64,000 nt of DNA from Phaeotremella fagi (Eukaryota; Basidiomycota; Tremellomycetes; Tremellales; Phaeotremellaceae): positions 682,001 through 746,000 of the forward strand of contig BCHU01000012.1 of assembly GCA_001599715.1 (NCBI GenBank). The letters are read 5' to 3'. This document shows, in pieces, positions 34,099 through 46,030 of this stretch. The notes beneath the pieces are model-generated. The model saw only the letters and a list, made by a program, of their open reading frames with translations, was not told the origin of the DNA and did not search any database. Each line of letters starts with the position of its first letter. Positions within the stretch are counted from its first letter, which is position 1. A program made the translations under genes and the position numbers.

Positions 34099-34409
34099 AC
34101 TTGGATTGAGTTGTTGGTATTACACTGTTGGGTTTAGTATACTTCATTTAGCTGTGGTTGTTGTTGTATAACTTTAATGACGTGTTGATTTTGTTTGTCT
34201 TCTTTTTTGAGCTTTGACGCGCTCAACGCTCAAGCATGTAAGCGGCGAGTTGAAGCTACGATTGTCAGGCGAGTTAACAACAACAAATAACATCAGCAAC
34301 AAACAACACCAACACCATACATCTCATGCATCCCCAACTACCTAAAAGACCAATAGGTCATCACTACCTCTAAAACCCACTGGTCCCAAAGACAGAGAAA
34401 GGTAAAAAA
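34099..34409 (+). promoter_or_regulatory. IKS1 to BTB/CAP-Gly gene intergenic region
   Basis: This holds the IKS1 3' end and the leader of the next gene. The leader (34275-34400) is rich in CAACAA and ACACC-like sequence and poor in G, similar to other leaders in the window. I see no gene in it. Confidence 0.4.
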
Positions 34410-37400
34410 ATGACGACCCAAACACCAAGATCGAAATCGAAATCCAAAGCTAAACCTTTACCAGTGTCAGTGCCGTTATCACTGTTCCCAAGTGTCGAGG
34501 AAAGAGTGTTCGAATCAACTGAAATCTGGGCAAGGGATTTAAGATCTTTATTCGAACATGCTAAAGATAGATTTGGGGATGTTTCTTGGGAATCTGATTA
34601 TGTGGGTGGTAGCGGATCGATGGATTTTGATGGTGGGAACGGTGAAGAGGGAAGGATATGGGGACATAAAGGTATTTATTCATTCCATGCAATATTCTAT
34701 TTCTATGGACTGATAGGAATTGATTTTAGCTGTTATCTATGCTCGAGCTCCAAGTAAATCCATTTCTTTGAGTGATAAAATTGTGCTTCATACTGACCAG
34801 GATAACAACCTGATAGAAGCCTTTAAAGATCGTTATTTCTCTTCGAAACCTTTCTCAAAATCTCCAACTTCCCAATCCTCACCTCAACCACATCTCCTCC
34901 CACCTCTTTTCGGGAATGGAAACAGGAACACACCTTCTCCAAGTAGTTTCTCGTCTTTCAGTAAAAACGGTAATCTGAATACCAACATCAACACACACAC
35001 CAATCATGGTCTTGGGATAAGTAGGATTGGAAGTAGTTTATCTGTTGATAGTGAGAATACTATTCGTGGCAATGGGGTGGATGGGGTGATGAGGTTAACT
35101 CATGGGGATACACCTGAATTATTCGTTGCTCAATTAGAGTATGTCTTGTTTATGGTTTTTTTATGACGATGATGGTTATACTGATTATGGTTTGTAGATG
35201 GCTTTATACTGGTGAAGGATTCGGTGATGTCGTCGAATGGATCAGTGCTGAGAGTGAAAGTGGTGATCTACTTGGGGGAAGTGTTAGGGATTCTTTAGGT
35301 CGTCGTGGAAACTTGGCTGATCGAAGGGATAAGCTTGGACAAGTGAGTTTACGGTGTTTCCAACCAGATTGAAGAGAAAGTATCTGATTTATACAGGATC
35401 TTACCTACATGTGGAGAAGTAAACTCTACTGTGATGTCCGAATCCATCTCAATAGTTCCGAAAATCTAGACAACAGTGATTCTGATTCATCCGATTCATC
35501 AACGGATTCACTCTCTTCAACAGCAGTTTTCACTTCACACAGATTCATCCTCTGTTCAAGATCACCTTATTTCGCTTCGGTTCTCTTGAATCCGTCGTCA
35601 TTCCGTCCATCACATCCTAACGCAACTGCCGATATTTATCTACAAACACCACCTTTCACACCTGCATCACTACATTTCTGTCTTGGATACATGTACGCGG
35701 GACATCTAGATTTCTCAAACAGAACATTCGATCTAACGACCTCGTTTCAAATTCATAAAGCGGCTTCTTACTTGCAATTAGAAAACTTAATTCAAGAACT
35801 CGAAGCTAGGATCGTTCATGATTTCTGTCATGGGATCGATAGTGACAATGACAAATGTCATTGTAAAAAATGTCCACAGAGAATAGCGAGAGTTTGGAGA
35901 TTCGCTTCATCACCTGAAGTTGGTGCTGTGGCCCTAAGTTTGAAATGTAGGAATTATTTGGTTAAATTCTGGGGTCAAAGTTGGGGGAAAGAAGTTGCTG
36001 GTTCCGAATTGGAAGAGAGGGAGGGTTTACTTAGAGATGTTCTTGATGGTATCAATTGGAAGAATGTTGTTACTACTTTCAAATCACTTGATCAGCTTCG
36101 GACTAGGAAAGATGATGAGATAAGACTACGGGGGAGGTCAAGAATGGATTGGATAACGACGTTGGAAGATATCATTACCAAAATCGAAGATCATACAAGG
36201 TCCATACTCGTTTCTCAATTCCCAATCATAGCTGATGGAACGGAACTATGGAAATTGATAAACGACGGATTCGATAACGATATCCTAGAATCTATAATGA
36301 ACGAATTAGTTGATGGAGTCGGAAGTGCAAAAGGATGTATAGAAGGTCCAAGAATTTATCAAGCTCTGGTTTCATCGATTCTACTTAAAGTCGATCCTGA
36401 CACTTTACAAACGGCTTTACCATCTCGATCTCGTGTACGTCTACTTGTTGAGAACACGAAGAACGGTGTTTTGGGTCATATCAGACGAAGGTGGATGCAG
36501 ATTAGGGAGGCTGGTGGTTTTGCCGATTTAGAAATTTGGTTGTTGAAGGAAATCAGTGATGGTGAGTGGTGGAAGTAATTTCTCTATGCTGACTTTTCGT
36601 TAGAAATCGAAATTTCAGAAGAAGATCTTGCTACTTCAACGATGACTAATTTATCCGTACCCATGTCGATTCCTAGAAAAACACTTTCAACACGTACATT
36701 ACCCAGAACTACTTCACGAATCAGTTCACTCAGTGACGCTGCTAGTGTCAAGAGTACCAGAAGTCGAACGACGACCACAAGTAGACCTTCGACACTTCGA
36801 CCACCTCCTGAACCAAGTCTACCAGAACCATCAACAGGATTGAAAAGACTTCGTCTGAGTAGTTCAGCATCAACTAATTCAGCTGCTAGTTCATCTAGAC
36901 TGAGTTCAACAAGACCTGGACCTACACCACCACCTTTACCTTCGGGACCTACGGCTAGATCACCAACAGCAGCTAAACCGAGTACTTTGGTACCGGTTGG
37001 TTCTGTGCGGGCGAGAGTCGCTGCTGCGAATCGTGCCGCTGCTGCTTCACCTACACCGATCAAGGTCCCTCCTAGACCTATTCTTAGTGGTGGACCTAGA
37101 CCTCTACTGGCTAGAACTCAAGTTCAACCTGATGCAGCTTCTATCGCTTCTACTAAAACTGGTAAAAGTGTCAAATCGACTGCTACCAGTACCACTACGG
37201 GTACCAGCTCTAGAACCGTACAACCTAAACCTCCAGTACCAGTGGTTAGACCTCCAATTCCGAAAACTCCTCTACCAACTAAAACTACTGTTACACCTGC
37301 GAAAGGTCAAACTCAAACTCAAACTCGCGCTCGATCTGCTTCAATAACTACCACAGCTTCTACTCGAAGTAAAGCAGCTTCGACAATTAGCAAAGCACCA

Positions 37401-38579
37401 TCGGTAGCTTCTAGGACTACCGCTACGTCAAAACCTCCAGTCCCACCTGTACCAACCACATCGAAAGTTCCGGCAAAAGCTGGAAGAACATTGTTTCCTA
37501 CTTCAAGTGGGAAGGAGACGAACCCCGTACCAAAAGGTGTATCTGCTGTTACTGCGAATCGATTAAGGAACGCTTCGAACGTTTCCACGACATCTATCAA
37601 ATCATCTCTTAAACCCTCACTCCCTTCTTCGGTTCCTTCACCTATACCTACGGCACGATCACCCTCTGGCTCAACAGATGATACCCAGGAAGCGACCACG
37701 CCATCAAATTCTCAAGTTTTAGATCCAGCTCATGAACCTAAAATCGTGAGAGCTGGATCAACACCACACACTTCACCACCTACTTCACAAATCCGAACCA
37801 CCTCTAAACCAATAACCACAATCAAAACCTTACCACCTGTCAGTAATCATTTCCCAGTGTCACATACACCAAGAACAGCGAGGAAATCATCTCAATCATC
37901 TACCCATTCGTTCTCTGGATTGAGACCACATCCGGCCTCAGCTTTTGATCCACCCAAAGAAAGACCTAAACAACCTTTCCCACCTGTTTTGACTATTACC
38001 GATGGAAGTTCACCGTTTGAGGGGTTCGGGGTCTCGTTCTATGTTGGGATACCTTGTGTTGTGTCTTTGAATCAGAAGAGGATGAGGTTCAGGGCGAATA
38101 TCAAATATATAGGTCAAATGGTTGATGTAAGTGATCACTCCATTGTAGATACAGTGACTAATATCGTGTACAACCACTCTTAGTCAAAAGGTCCATGGGT
38201 TGGAATAGAATTAGAGAAACCCGATCGAAACGATATAAAAACCTATGAAACAGGTTCCAAAGATGGAATCCATTATTTCCATTTCAGTCAACCAGAGAAC
38301 GAAAGTCAACACCATCCCAAACCATATTCGGAAATTAAGATTCGTGAAAAGAGAAGAAGGAGGATTGACGCGATTGCAGAATCACTTAATCGATCGCCAT
38401 CTGTTATTGGTGGGTTACATGGGATTGGGATTGGCCTTGGGATACAACAGAACGACGTGGGGGTGGGGATGGGGAAACGTAGTCTCAGTCCATCACTTTT
38501 CACTGAGACTGGGTTCTTGGAACCGAGGGCGATGTTCGTTCGTCCGGAGGAGATCGTTTTGGTACTTGGGGCAGAGTGA
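34410..38579 (+). CDS. BTB/POZ and CAP-Gly domain protein
   Basis: This large protein combines two protein-interaction modules. It starts MTTQTPRSKSKSKAKPLPVS. The BTB fold begins near LYCDVRIHL (35422) with FTSHRFILCSRSPYFASVLL and continues through LHFCLGYMYAGHLDFSNRTF and FQIHKAASYLQLENLIQELE. A helical BACK-like region follows (35880-36570). A very long disordered stretch (36640-38000) is rich in Ser, Thr, Pro, Ala and Arg, with repeated TSRP, TSK and PPPLP-like elements typical of microtubule-associated linkers. The C-terminus encodes a CAP-Gly domain split by an intron: a first half near FEGFGVSFYVGIPCVV and FRANIKYIGQM, then SKGPWVGIELEKP and KDGIHYFHF. The stop is TGA at 38577-38579. 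Length is about 1,290 residues. The domain pair suggests a microtubule plus-end or tubulin-binding adaptor; function is inference. Confidence 0.75.
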
Positions 38580-38827
38580 TGGGTTAGGGTTTTGGTTTTG
38601 GATTGAGCTTTTTGTTTATCGCTTTTTTTGTATATCTTGCATTATCTCACATACCATTCCTTACTTCTGTATGAACTTCCTTTTTGTAGATTTAACTGGA
38701 ACATTTATCGTTTATGTAGATTACGATTACTTTAATGACAATTTATGAATATATGTTGATTGCAAGGTCCAGCTAAACGGGTTGAAAGGTAACAAGCAGC
38801 ATAAACAATAAGTTTTCTATATCATCA

Positions 38828-40820
38828 CTAATATAGCCAACCTTCCACTTCAACCTCCCCCTCCACCCCAATCAGTTCAACAGAACAACTCCCCCCACAA
38901 TAAAAATGCGAGGTCAAAACGAATCGTTCATTCGCGTATACCTCGATAACCCCTGCATCAAAAAAGACGTCCAGCTCCAAATCTTCAATGGACCCATCGG
39001 AGAATCGCAGTAGAGTGTGTTTCCCAAATTCGAGTTCAGTTTTTACCCCGCCTTGAATAGCTTGAGGGTTGGTTTTGGAACGATCTACAACGATGATTTC
39101 GAGGTTGGGTTGGAATTTTATTTCAACTTCACCACCAACTCCGATACCCTCGATATCGGTGTAAAGACGTAACCCACAATCAGACGATGTACAAGTTAAA
39201 TTCTTATGACGATATCTTATCTCCCATGTTGAATGATTTTCGAATCTGGTCTTCATCACATTTATAGATTTGGATGTACGTTTTGAATAGATTTCAGAAG
39301 CGGGTTTGATACCTAACGTAAATAGATTTTTTGTTTGGAAGTTATAATTGAATGAAGGAATTTGTTGAAGATCCGTTTTGAGTGTACCGACAACATTTGA
39401 TTTTTGTTGGAGATAGAGTTCTCTTGGTAGAGTCATTTTTGAGGCGTAACCTTGAACTGATCTTCCGGTTGGTGTGAGGTCGTCATCAGGTATCCAACCT
39501 AGTTTTGCAATCAGTGTTGAGATACCTACGTGTTGACTTACCCCACATCAACCTTTTTCCTTTATTATCAACAAACGTCTGTGAGGCATAACTTGTTCCC
39601 CAATCTAATATCCCTTCATTGACGATCTGTAATCTAGGTCCTCCTGTATCTGATACCACCAAAACACCAGATAACCAGATTTGCCATCTAGGAACTTTCT
39701 TCTCGACACCATTTGCGTCCTGTTGAATACCAGGATACCGAATAGATTTCGAATAATCACCTTCAGAAGAGATCATGATCATCGCCACCCTTTCCCCACC
39801 ACCACCACCCAAGGGGAAATCAAAAAACCCAGAACATTCCCAATTCCATCCTCTATCCCCAGTCCATTCCGAAGACGGTAGATCAAGTTTCGGAGTAGGT
39901 TCGATTAGGTGACCTAGATATTCCCATTCGATCGGTGAGACGGGGTCGAGTTTGTAGAGGAACAACGTTGGTCCGAGTGATTTTATTCCGCCACTTATCG
40001 TTGCGTAGAGTTGTTTTTCGTTTAGGTTGAGGAGTTGGGTTAATGATTCCCAATTTGATATGTATGGATCTCGCCAACCTGTTAGTTCTTCCTGATCACT
40101 GGATTCAGTATGAAATTCGGGTTAAGATGTTCAAGGAGAATGACTTACGTTTGGTGGTCTGATCTTCAATGGGTTATTGGTATCTTTGACCCATTTCCAT
40201 CCGTCTTTGGATGTAGCTAGAGCAACAAGTTCTTGCCCATTGATATAACCAGGATTCAGACATATATCATTAATCTAAATCGAGTAAGTCTCTTGATACA
40301 TAAACCACAAGACAAATTGAATTACCGCAGAATAAACAACCATGAAACCATCGTTATCATCGAACCTCGGAATAAAGTTACCCTAACCAATATAAGTTAT
40401 CTGTTCTCAAGAAAAGTTGTTGTTGCTGAGACTAACAGTAAAAACTCCTAGTTCATCATATGAACCCCTCTCTTTATCAGGCATCAGAACAGGTTCCGGA
40501 TCTTTTTCCCAATCGACCAGATTACGAGTCCAGGAATGACCCCATCCAATCTCACGATTCCATTCTGTATAATTCGGGCACCCTGTAGAATCAATCAATC
40601 AATTCATTCAGCTGGACAAGTACAAAGACAATGAGAATCCCACATTGATAATAAATGTGATAAACTCCATTGGGATCTTGGAACGGCTACTTTCTTTCGT
40701 TAACTTGTTCTTGATTTACACACAGGAGAGGGCACCTACAGCACATGGATCGTTCATCCATCCTTTTGGTGGTGTTAAATGGATCTTTGGTCTTTGGATT
40801 TTATCTTTTGATTCTGACAT
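38828..40820 (-). CDS. Glycoside hydrolase family 32 (fructofuranosidase-like)
   Basis: GH32 enzymes hydrolyse fructosyl bonds in sucrose and fructans. The start at 40820 gives MSESKDKIQRPKIHLTPPKG. The catalytic signatures are all present: nucleophile Asp in GWMNDPCA, split by an intron from PFQDPNGVYHIYYQC; transition-state Asp in TGWRDPYISNW; and acid/base Glu in WNWECSGFFDFP. Further conserved parts are CPNYTEWNREIGWGHSWTRN, ILDWGTSYASQTFVD and DDLTPTGRSVQGYASKMTLP. A C-terminal beta-sandwich ends EVEGWLY. GWMNDPCAP is the version found in a fungal subgroup, so the substrate may differ from yeast invertase. No signal peptide is visible, which suggests an intracellular enzyme. Length is about 570 residues. 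Confidence 0.87.
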
Positions 40821-41318
40821 TCTCGTTATTGCTTTTTCTGTTTACATGCTTGATTGAATCTCTTGGACTTTGGTTGGAGGTCAGTGGTCGAATTTTGGAC
40901 TGTTACGGCTCATCTTCGGTTTAATTGGATGTTATGTCACTTTAGACAGACATTGATACCACCACCAAACGAGATAATAGGTGTAAAGCAACAAATGTCA
41001 ATTTTCAAGGTCAAGTCAATATTTACCCCTCCTAAGTTGACCAAGGTGAAATGACTGTTAGAAAGAAAACAACACGAACGAAAATTCACGCAAAACTAAA
41101 TCCCACGCCCACGCCCAAAATCAAATATCGTCGATCAACCCAAATTCATAGAGTCAATCTACTCTAATATACAAGGACCGAACGTAACAAATTCCACCAA
41201 AACACTATATTGATAGAAAAAAGTTTTGTTGAAATTGAATCCATTCGTATCCCCATCTGTTCTCCTTTCTCCCCATCCCGAATCCCAATCTCCAAATCCA
41301 GATCCGATTGGAAATCGA
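40821..41318. other. GH32 to RPL39 intergenic region
   Basis: This carries the GH32 promoter (minus strand) and the RPL39 3' end. A CCCACGCCCACGCCCA-like repeat at about 41101-41116 is the only notable element. ORFs at 40645-40857 and 40854-41054 are not supported by any recognisable domain. Confidence 0.4.
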
Positions 41319-42081
41319 TTAGAGGTTGAGCTTCGTTCTACGCCAATGACGACGTTTGGCGTTGTACTATAAAGGAAGTTAGTTTATGTCCACTTTGGTT
41401 GGATGATGAGGGATTTGGAAAGTCCTTTCGAATTGATGATTGAATGGAATGACCAAACGATGTTCATTCATTGAATGACTTTGCTCCAAATCCCAAATGA
41501 TTTTTTGATGGTAAAAGGAAACAACACTAACTTGGATTTTGGCTAGAACGAGAATATCAGTAAATGTCCAATACAGTTTCGATCGAAAAATCAAAAACTC
41601 ACTGTCAGTCTTTAAACGGAACCATTGGGGGATAGGTCTGTTTTGTCTGGCCTTCTTGGCGAGTCTTTGCTTGATGATGAAACGCTTTTGGGAAGGCTAG
41701 AGAGGGGAGGTGTCAGTGACGTGTATATGAGTTATTCGTTTGAGATGGGGTATGGGATTTGGTCGTTTGAGTTGGGATTTGGTGATTTGTGTTGTTTTTT
41801 TGATTGCTGTTTGGAGATCTGATAAAAACAAAATGAAGCCAGATCCTTCGTTTTGTTGACGAAATCATCCTCCAGCTATAATCCATCCATTCATTTTCTC
41901 AAATGATCCAACACATCATTCCCTCTGATCGCCGTCTGAATTTCGAAAAGCGTCTTTCGATCCAACAAATCGATGTATCCAACAACAACCCTCTCCCAAT
42001 CCTGATATCCTGATATCCTGATATCTATTCCCTTCCGTCCATACGAGAGATGTTGACGAGAAGGATATGATAACTCACCAT
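41319..42081 (-). CDS. RPL39: 60S ribosomal protein eL39
   Basis: eL39 is a tiny basic protein lining the ribosome exit tunnel. It has four coding exons on the minus strand: 42079-42081 (the ATG alone), 41603-41696 (PSQKRFIIKQRLAKKARQNR ... WFRLKTD), 41532-41542 (an 11-nt microexon completing Thr and giving KIQ) and 41319-41366 (YNAKRRHWRRTKLNL and stop). Together they give exactly 51 residues, the size of eL39, with NRPIPQW and YNAKRRHWRRTK as family signatures. All introns are GT-AG. The first intron is 382 nt, far longer than its neighbours', and could hold an intronic RNA. The orthologue is a MAT-locus gene in C. neoformans. Confidence 0.92.
42001..42025. repeat. Three tandem 8-bp repeats in RPL39 intron 1
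   Basis: The unit CCTGATAT occurs three times in a row, followed by C. It lies inside the long first intron of RPL39, close to its 5' splice site on the minus strand. Confidence 0.7.
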
Positions 42082-42959
42082 TTTTGATAATGTTTTTTGA
42101 TGATAGATGAAAGAGAGAATCAACTATTCGACAGGATAACCATTAACCAGCAACGGCAGTTTCGAAAGGTTTTTTAGTGGCACTTCTATAACGCCGTACA
42201 GGTGGCTGCCGGTTTTATGTATTGTGGCACTGGTGTTCAACAGGTACTTGTACAAGTACGAAGTAAAATTTGCTTCCGGGCTTAAAGGGGAGACTCGGAT
42301 AAGTTTATGCATTAGTTATGTCAGATGTCCAGATCTGGTAGGTAGGTAAGTTTACGGAGTGAATTGCCAGTAATAGAATAGACTGCTGGAATCATCTTTA
42401 ACCGTACTATACACAGTAAGCTATATCATATCACATATACATAACTTATTCAACATCTCACAGCCCAGTCTAGTAAAGCAAGTCGTGAGCACTACTCTAG
42501 TCTAGTTTAGTCTCGTCTCGTCTCATCATTTCGGATCGGATTTCGGGGGAAAGTCCATTGGACTGTAGTAATTGTAACTCAACTCATTCAACCAGTCACC
42601 TAGATATCTATCACCCATGTCCACCCAGCAGTAGGAGCAACAGTAACCTCCCACCACCTTGAATCTCACCTCACTACCACCTTCGACAAGTTATACATAA
42701 CGTACTCCCAACTATTTCTCACGAGGTTTACATTAACCGGACTGAATCGCATCTGAAACATTAAAATTTAAACTAAATCCAGAAATTTCAATCCTATATC
42801 AAGTTATCCATCCTTACAGCCTACACTTATAAGTCGAATCACCAACATAGCCAATCTTCACATTCATCAACTGAAAAAATTCCATCTTGAACTCAAATTT
42901 ATACCACCCGTCCTCCACTATTCAACTTCGCCACCAGAAGTAATATTAGATCGTTCACA
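42082..42959. promoter_or_regulatory. Divergent region between RPL39 and the zinc-cluster gene
   Basis: This 880-bp region serves as promoter for RPL39 (minus) and for the transcription factor (plus). It contains a low-complexity stretch of AGTCTAGT/GTCTCGTC repeats at about 42491-42530 and a GAACAGGTACTTGTACAAGT-like partial palindrome at about 42237-42260. I see no coding sequence. The long leader is usual for fungal regulator genes. Confidence 0.45.
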
Positions 42960-45832
42960 ATGTCAAATTCACATACTCCCGATTCTAATCATGGCCTTAG
43001 TGCCTCTCCATCAGATTCAGGAAACGTTCAGATGAAAGAACCTCAATCTGGTAAATGGGATAACAGGGATATCTCTGGGTCTGGTCCGGTTAAAAACGCT
43101 TGTTTAAGTTGTAGAACGAAAAAGGCTAAATGTGATGGTGAACAACCTATCTGTCGTCAGGTAAGTCAACCACTTTGAACTCTTTCACTGTTACTGAAAC
43201 TTCCAAATCAGTGTCGTAAAAAAGGATTAGAATGTGTTTATGTTAAATCTAAAAGAGGTGGAGCCAGGAAGAAACGTGAACGTATGTAATGACACCATTT
43301 CATCCAACTAACATTGCGTCTAGCTGGACCACCTCCATCATCACTCATCGAATTTTTGAAGAAACTTGATGGCTTATGGAAAATACCCGAGTACAATCTC
43401 AGTCCAGCGAAAAGTGAGAGCTCGTTGGTCGAAGACAAGAAGAACGTGGTCAGAACTTTCACGTCGAGAGAGGAAATGTTGGTATACTGGTTGGGTGATT
43501 CAATACGACACTGACTTGGTTGCAGTTTACGATGCTATTACGGCGAAGTTCATGCTTTCGTTACTGTTTTACCACCTCGACATTACCTTTCTGATGTCCT
43601 CCCTATCCTCCTACCTGAATCACCTTTCTTATCAGCAGCACAAACCATTTTACTACTCCGACCTCACCCTCTTGATTCCAATCCCAATTCGGTATCATCA
43701 AAACAATCACGGCGAATAGCGTCCGAAGAAATGGGAGCGAAAACCTTAGAATTAATCGATAAAGTGTGGAAGCAGAAACCATCTTTGGAATGTATTCAAG
43801 CACTTGTCATGCTGTGTCTATGGGAATGGGGTAATTCTGGAAATCTAGCGAAGTCGAAAGAACGCGCAGCTCTTGCAACCCGTATGGCTATGCAGATAGG
43901 TTTACACGAAATGGATGCTGAAGAGCAAACAGCGAATCCACCACCACCTGGAGATTTCGGAAGATCTATAGAGGGTTTAGATTGGAGAAAGGACATGGCA
44001 CGTCGAACTTGGTGGACGGTTTATAACAACCAGATGACTTCTTCAGTCGTCTCAGGAGTTGAACCTGTAATGGGTGCCGATGATCCACGAATCAAAGTCA
44101 ATTATCCAGTTTGCAGCGTCAACGATTATTCTTGGCCAAGATGGGTAAACACTTTACGACAGTGTTCAAGAGCTTTCGATTTGGTCAACAGTGTTGTTTA
44201 TTTCCAGAACGATAACAAATGGGGTACCCAAGCCGATGGATCGATTGATAACAGGTTACAAGAAAGACGTAGACTTGATGTCATCAATCTCGACAAGATC
44301 TTGGCTGATCTCATGAGTGAAATTGAAAAAGCTTCTTTGTTCACGTTGGTACCAGGTGGTGAAGAAGATGTATGTAAAAATCAACAAACGTCTTCAAGAT
44401 TCGGGATAGCTGTCACTCATATACATCTACATCGACAACAAGCTTTCCCCGAAGTCTCTCTGTTTAGTAAAATGATTTGTGGTTTACCTAAATTTCAAGA
44501 AGATAGTTCTTTTGGGACTGAAATTTCTGATTCGGTTTCTGCTTCTGGATCTGGTTCCATCTCTGCTATTAGTGAATCCCCGAGGAATTCTGAAGCTCCA
44601 TCTGGTGATTTCAGTTTTAAACATAATGGTGGTAGTGGTTTCAATCCCGTTCAGACGGTTGGTCATGGGAACGGTCAAGTGAATGGTTATAACGGTTATA
44701 TGAACGGTAACAACGGAACCTCTATGATTAATGGCAATGGGTACCAAGTACCTTCAGCGACTTCAACTCAGCAGCCTGTCGAGTTTGATTATATTCAACA
44801 ATCACTCTGGCAACCTGAAACTTATCCCTCAAATCTCCCTGTACCATGGTTCGCTCAACCGAATGGGGCTGCTTCGTTGTATGTGACGCCGAAAGAATGG
44901 GAACCTACAAAGTTCGTTCATGCAGCAAGCTCGATACGTCAATTAGACAACCTGAACATACCTGTCACACCAACCTTACCCACACAACCTACCGTCAACC
45001 CACAGACATTCTCCCCGTCATTCAATTTCAGTAGTCCAAGCGGTCCATTCTTCTCTCAACCAACCGTTCAAAATTATTACAATGGATTATGGATGCCTAA
45101 TCAAAATGATCAACCGTCAATCGAAAACAACAACGGCTTCATGATAGAAACTACGCAATCTCATACCAACGGTGAAAGAAGTTCATCGATTTCATCCACA
45201 ACTACTACCACTTCGAATAAAGCTCATAAAGCTTGGGGAGTAGATGATAACGCTAAACCGTTATCTAAAATATCTTTGGAAGACGGTGCTAAAAATGATA
45301 AATTGGTTTTAGGAACTGATTCAGATGGACAACAACTTTTCCCACCTGGAATCAGTTTGGCCAGATGCGCAACGGCAGCTCATTCTATCGTCAGATTAGA
45401 GGTTTTACATCATTCAGCAGCGATAGCTTTAGAAACTGGACCGTAAGTCTTTCATCCTTCCATCTGATTGAAACATTACTAATTAGGACTCGATAGACCT
45501 AAATGGCTACCATTCTGCGCTTGTGCTCTAGTAACTGGAGCTTACGCGTTCTTGTTGTTAGCACTAGCAGTCCAAGCCGAGAACGAATTCGAAGAATCAT
45601 CAGAAGAGATTGAATCGCTTTTAACCAACGTTAAGATTATCTTAGCTGGTTTGGAATCTTATGGTACGATGTGGGCAGGGATTGATGTCATGGCTGGTGA
45701 GTCGAGTGTTGAAGTATTCGTTGTTTTTTGGAATGATTCTGACGTTTCATGGATTTAGGTGAAGTTAGGGCTGCTTTGGAAGCTGCTACGAAATTACCTG
45801 GGGAGGTTCAGAGTCATCATTTGATTGGTTAG
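42960..45832 (+). CDS. Zn2Cys6 transcription factor with fungal-specific domain
   Basis: This is a fungal binuclear zinc-cluster regulator. It starts MSNSHTPDSNHGLSASPSDS. The cluster is CLSCRTKKAKCDGEQPICRQ joined across an intron to CRKKGLECVYVKSKRGG, with all six cysteines in the expected spacing and a basic linker (GGARKKR). The fungal-specific transcription-factor domain follows, including GEVHAFVTVLPPRHYLSDVL, TLELIDKVWKQKPSLECIQA, MLCLWEWGNSGNLAKSKERA and ATRMAMQIGLHEMDAEE. A long Asn/Gly/Ser-rich region (44500-45250) is disordered and probably activating. The final part (FPPGISLARCATAAHSIVRL, YGTMWAGIDVMAG) ends at 45832. Length is roughly 890 residues. Targets are unknown; the GH32 and decarboxylase genes nearby are possible, but this is only positional. 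Confidence 0.85.
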
Positions 45833-46030
45833 GTTGGGGTTGGGGGTTGGGGCTGGGATTCTACTATTTTGTATACAAATTGATCATTGTACCAACATCT
45901 TCATCCGTTGTGAAAATCTGGCTTTCTTTTTGGTGTAAAAAGTTGATGGTATCAAGATTACATATTCATACATGACATATAATGTTATTCATATTTATAA
46001 TTGCATTATCTATTATAATAAAAAGTCAAA

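Noticed and set aside
40645..41054. Two plus-strand ORFs upstream of GH32
   Set aside because: The first overlaps the catalytic GH32 exons (WMNDP) and the second lies in its promoter, without recognisable features.
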